Shown here piece after piece: positions 7,040-9,592 of a stretch of DNA of 9,592 nt. The notes below the pieces were generated by a model, which searched no databases, was not told the origin of the DNA, and saw nothing but the letters and a program-made list of their open reading frames with translations. The position numbers and the translations under genes were made by a program. The DNA is taken from contig WAQT01000023.1 of assembly GCA_015520105.1 (NCBI GenBank), forward strand, positions 1 through 9,592, written 5' to 3'. Within the stretch, counting starts at the first letter, position 1, and every line of letters starts with the position of its first letter. The DNA comes from Candidatus Aenigmatarchaeota archaeon. Lineage in GTDB: Archaea > Aenigmatarchaeota > Aenigmatarchaeia > QMZP01.

Positions 7040-8185
7040 ATGCACATAGTGGTTCACTACAGCGAGATCGGGACAAAGGGAAAGAACAGGGAGTTCTTCG
7101 AGAGGATTCTGATGCGGAACATCCGCTCGCTCTGCGGCAGGAACCTTTCCTCTGTTCAGAGGAGGTACGGAAGGATAATATGCACTCTCAGGGAGGGAGC
7201 CAGTCCAGAGGAGACGCTCCGAACGCTCTCGAGGATTCCGGGAGTGTCGAGCGTGATGCCCTCTCTCAAATCGCCCCTTGACCCGGAGAGGATAGCAGAA
7301 ACCTCCCTCAAGGCAGTCTCATCGCGCTCATTCGAAACATTTGCTGTCAAGACTGCCCGCTCCAGCAAGGAATTCCCCAAGACCTCGCAGGAGATGAATA
7401 TCCTTATCGGAAGCAGGATAGCCGGAATACTTGGCAAGAAGGTTAACCTGAAGAATCCCGACCTTACTGTTTATGTGGAGATAGGCGAGAGGGAAGCCTT
7501 CATAGGAACGGAAAAGGAGAAAGGTCCGGGAGGACTCCCTGTCGGCTCATCCGGAACCGTGGTTTCCTCGCTTTCAGGAGGGATAGACAGCCCGGTCGCT
7601 TCCTGGATGATGATGAAGCGCGGCTGCGAGGTTGTCTTCGCCCACATACACAACCCCTCTGCTTCAGGAAACCCCGAGAAGATAAGGAAGATAGCGAAAC
7701 AACTCTCTCTCTATCAGGGACGCTCTCTCCTCTACATCGTTCCGTTCGGTAATCTCCAGAGGGAGATAATAGCGAAGGTCCCCTCGAAGCTCAGGATGAT
7801 AATATACCGCCGCTTCATGATGAGAATCCTGAACCTCATCGCGGAGAGGGAGAACGCAAAAGCGATAGTCACAGGAGACAGCGTGGGCCAGGTCGCCTCC
7901 CAGACCCTTGAAAACATCGCCTGCATACGCGAGGCCTCGAAGCTTCCGGTGCTCTCTCCGTTAATAGGAATGAACAAGGAGGAGATAACCTCCCTCGCGA
8001 AGGATATAGGGACATACGAACTCTCGGTGATTCCCTATCCGGACTGCTGCTCCTTCCTTGTGGCAAAGCACCCGGAAACAAAAGCAAGCATTGAGATTGC
8101 CAGAAAGGCAGAGGCGGGGATAGAGGAGCCTGAAAGGCTTGTGAGGGAGTGCGCGGAGCAGGCAGACATAATCACGTTCACATAG
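7040..8185 (+). CDS. thiI: tRNA 4-thiouridine synthetase ThiI (rhodanese-less form)
   Basis: ThiI adenylates uridine 8 of tRNA and replaces its oxygen with sulfur to give 4-thiouridine; in some organisms it also serves thiamine thiazole synthesis. The 381-residue protein has an N-terminal ferredoxin-like and THUMP region (about 1-165) for tRNA binding. A PP-loop ATPase domain follows, with SGGIDS at 179-184. Family motifs include VTGDSVGQVASQTL (277-290) and SPLIG (306-310). The C-terminal rhodanese domain of E. coli ThiI is absent, as is usual in archaea. The C336-C337 pair in PYPDCCSF falls where the family keeps its conserved PP-loop-domain cysteine (C344 in E. coli), so it is the likely sulfur-handling site. 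No sulfur donor gene such as IscS lies nearby. A strong AGGAGG fixes the start, immediately after the PHP gene. Confidence 0.95.
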   Translation: MHIVVHYSEIGTKGKNREFFERILMRNIRSLCGRNLSSVQRRYGRIICTLREGASPEETLRTLSRIPGVSSVMPSLKSPLDPERIAETSLKAVSSRSFETFAVKTARSSKEFPKTSQEMNILIGSRIAGILGKKVNLKNPDLTVYVEIGEREAFIGTEKEKGPGGLPVGSSGTVVSSLSGGIDSPVASWMMMKRGCEVVFAHIHNPSASGNPEKIRKIAKQLSLYQGRSLLYIVPFGNLQREIIAKVPSKLRMIIYRRFMMRILNLIAERENAKAIVTGDSVGQVASQTLENIACIREASKLPVLSPLIGMNKEEITSLAKDIGTYELSVIPYPDCCSFLVAKHPETKASIEIARKAEAGIEEPERLVRECAEQADIITFT

Positions 8186-8304
8186 GATAAGTTTAATTAA
8201 ACCCATTAATATGTATATACAAATAATCATCGCGTTTCATTATACAGTCCCGGAACTCATCCAATCCGAATCTTTTTATAGGAATTAAGTGCAATTAATT
8301 GTTA
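8186..8304. other. AT-rich intergenic region with two palindromes
   Basis: This gap separates thiI from the right-edge surface protein gene. It contains the 12-base perfect palindrome GTTTAATTAAAC (8191-8202), directly after the thiI stop, and GTATATAC (8213-8220), another perfect palindrome. A promoter follows at 8273-8280. The palindromes could bind a dimeric regulator or mark the end of the thiI transcript; they are too short and AT-rich to decide. I see no RNA gene. Confidence 0.4.
8273..8280 (+). promoter_or_regulatory. Box A (TATA) promoter of the right-edge surface protein gene
   Basis: TTTTTATA is centred 28.5 bases before the ATG at 8305. That predicts a transcript with at most a few untranslated bases. 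No Shine-Dalgarno lies between box and ATG. It is the same 8-mer as the PHP promoter. Confidence 0.65.
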
Positions 8305-9592
8305 ATGGAATGGTTTGATGCAGGGATTTCAGGCAGGAAAGCCGTCATATTATCGATCGCAGCATTATTGTTATTTGTGTTGCCTTCCGTTTCTGTTCAG
8401 GGCCAGGAGGAAGCCCCTCCCATAGTCGCCTGCACCCAGGCATTCTGCCTCTGGGACGCCTACAACACCATGGGAAACATGACAGTCAAGATATGCGCAG
8501 GAACGTCCCTCCCAGTCAGGGGCTTCAACATCTGGTACAACGGAAGCGGGCCATTCAACCTTTCCAGCGGAATACTGTCCGCCGCATATTCGAACGGAAC
8601 AAATTATGACGACAACCTTGGCCTGAGCAATGCGACAGGAGGAGGATGCGCTTCCTTTGTCCTCAACGGAAGCCAGGCTCCCTACACGAACCAGACCATA
8701 GAGATAAACGCCACAATCTTCAACAATCCGGATTATGCTTCTGCCTCAATGCAGTGCAGCAATCCCTATCCCGGATGCAACGGCACGATGTTCACGATAA
8801 ACTACGCAATGGTTGCTGCCAGAGACCCTTCAGGAAACCTTATACCGAACACCCTCGTCATGCTCTATAACAACTACACCAAGACATTTGTTTCGAGCGG
8901 GCCCGCAATGACCGGAAGCGACGGATACTACATAGAACACTGCGTCGGAACGGTTCAGTCAGGAGCGTGCATAAACGCAAGCCCTGCCTATGGCCCGAAC
9001 ACCTGCATCGTGCACGGGGTTCCCTTCCCCGCGCAAGGCATGGGAGGCCCTTCAATGCAGTGCGTGGTCAATGCCACTTACACACTCTTTGGTTTTGAAT
9101 TCCTCTCTTCAAACATCACATCTTCCCCTGTTAATGCAACCCCCGGCTCTCCTGCAGACATAACGCTTGACAGACCTTCCGCTGTCGGTTTTGTGAATCC
9201 CATGTCATATTCCCCTGTTCCCGGAACGCCTCCGGATTTCCTCAACGTCACCCTGATAACGGTAAGGGACATGAACAGCGGAGAGCTTGTATACAACTAT
9301 CAGGCAGCGCCGGGAGAGTCGGCAAGCATGGAAAAGGTTGTCCCCTTCTTCATCGAAGAAAACAAGGTCTACAATCTCTCGATCAACGTCTCGGGCATAG
9401 GCTTCTTCTCCTATGCGCTGATGGTACCGTCCGTAGGCATGACCGGGGCAGACATACAGGTTCCCAATTCCTCTGTGTCCCAGTACACCACGTTCGTGGG
9501 CCAGGTTGTGAACGAGTCTGACGACCCTGTCGCGAACGCGACAGTGTACGTGCAGTTCTTCAAGGGAGGCGGCGCGGCATTCGGAATAAGCT
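8305..9592 (+). CDS. Secreted sequon-rich surface protein, 3' end beyond the window
   Basis: The frame from the ATG at 8305 stays open for 429 codons and leaves the window without a stop. Residues 11-32 (RK then AVILSIAALLLFVLPSVSVQ) form a signal peptide, probably cut near GQEEA. The visible part has 20 N-x-S/T sequons, so heavy N-glycosylation is likely. All ten cysteines (43, 48, 64, 115, 151, 158, 213, 222, 234, 253) lie in the first 253 residues. Two segments resemble carboxypeptidase-regulatory/Ig-like beta folds: about 168-205 (ARDPSGNLIPNT, then TGSDGYY) and about 397 onward (FVGQVVNESDDPVANATVYV). Such modules are common in archaeal surface and adhesin-like proteins. No catalytic motif is visible. 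The start is supported by a box A about 28 bases upstream and by the signal peptide directly after it. The C-terminal anchor, if any, is outside the window. The product family is unrecognised. Confidence 0.85.
   Translation, partial: MEWFDAGISGRKAVILSIAALLLFVLPSVSVQGQEEAPPIVACTQAFCLWDAYNTMGNMTVKICAGTSLPVRGFNIWYNGSGPFNLSSGILSAAYSNGTNYDDNLGLSNATGGGCASFVLNGSQAPYTNQTIEINATIFNNPDYASASMQCSNPYPGCNGTMFTINYAMVAARDPSGNLIPNTLVMLYNNYTKTFVSSGPAMTGSDGYYIEHCVGTVQSGACINASPAYGPNTCIVHGVPFPAQGMGGPSMQCVVNATYTLFGFEFLSSNITSSPVNATPGSPADITLDRPSAVGFVNPMSYSPVPGTPPDFLNVTLITVRDMNSGELVYNYQAAPGESASMEKVVPFFIEENKVYNLSINVSGIGFFSYALMVPSVGMTGADIQVPNSSVSQYTTFVGQVVNESDDPVANATVYVQFFKGGGAAFGIS

Noticed and set aside
6558..7076. 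172-codon minus-strand frame opposite the PHP gene
   Set aside because: The PHP metal motifs on the plus strand are all intact, and the antisense translation shows no family features.

Overview
The window looks archaeal. It carries Dph2, the enzyme that starts diphthamide synthesis and is found only in archaea and eukaryotes. It also has archaeal box A promoters (TTTATATA, TTTTTATA, CTTATAAA) centred about 25 bases upstream of start codons, so several transcripts look leaderless. Two secreted proteins are rich in N-glycosylation sequons. Codon use favours AGA/AGG, ATA and GGA, and G+C is around half by eye. The lineage cannot be fixed from this window; a DPANN-type or other uncultured archaeon would fit the small, dense layout, but that is a guess.

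Layout from left to right. Positions 1-204 are mostly non-coding, with a possible 5' end of a minus-strand gene at the extreme left. Positions 205-1344 (minus) hold a 379-residue charged protein I do not recognise. A divergent promoter region (1345-1459) separates it from a plus-strand pair: a RimK-type ATP-grasp ligase (1460-2341) and, 8 bases later, a COG1313/PflX-type radical SAM protein (2350-3249). Next is a 691-residue secreted, C-terminally anchored surface protein with a cysteine-rich 'myxo-disulfide' type repeat (3278-5353). It converges on dph2 (5396-6340, minus). A 58-base divergent promoter then leads to a plus-strand operon of a PHP-domain phosphoesterase (6399-7031) and thiI (7040-8185). 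After a 119-base AT-rich promoter region comes a second secreted surface protein (8305 to the right edge), open for 429 codons and running out of the window.

The genes fall into three themes. Translation and tRNA/EF-2 modification is covered by dph2 and thiI. Possible ligase plus radical chemistry comes from the RimK-like and COG1313 pair, with unknown substrate. The cell surface is represented by the two large sequon-rich proteins, both with cysteines confined to the N-terminal part. I found no tRNA, rRNA, CRISPR array, insertion sequence or clear terminator. Nothing amounts to a demonstrated new system. The best leads are the unrecognised 379-residue protein, the ligase/radical SAM pair and the two surface proteins.
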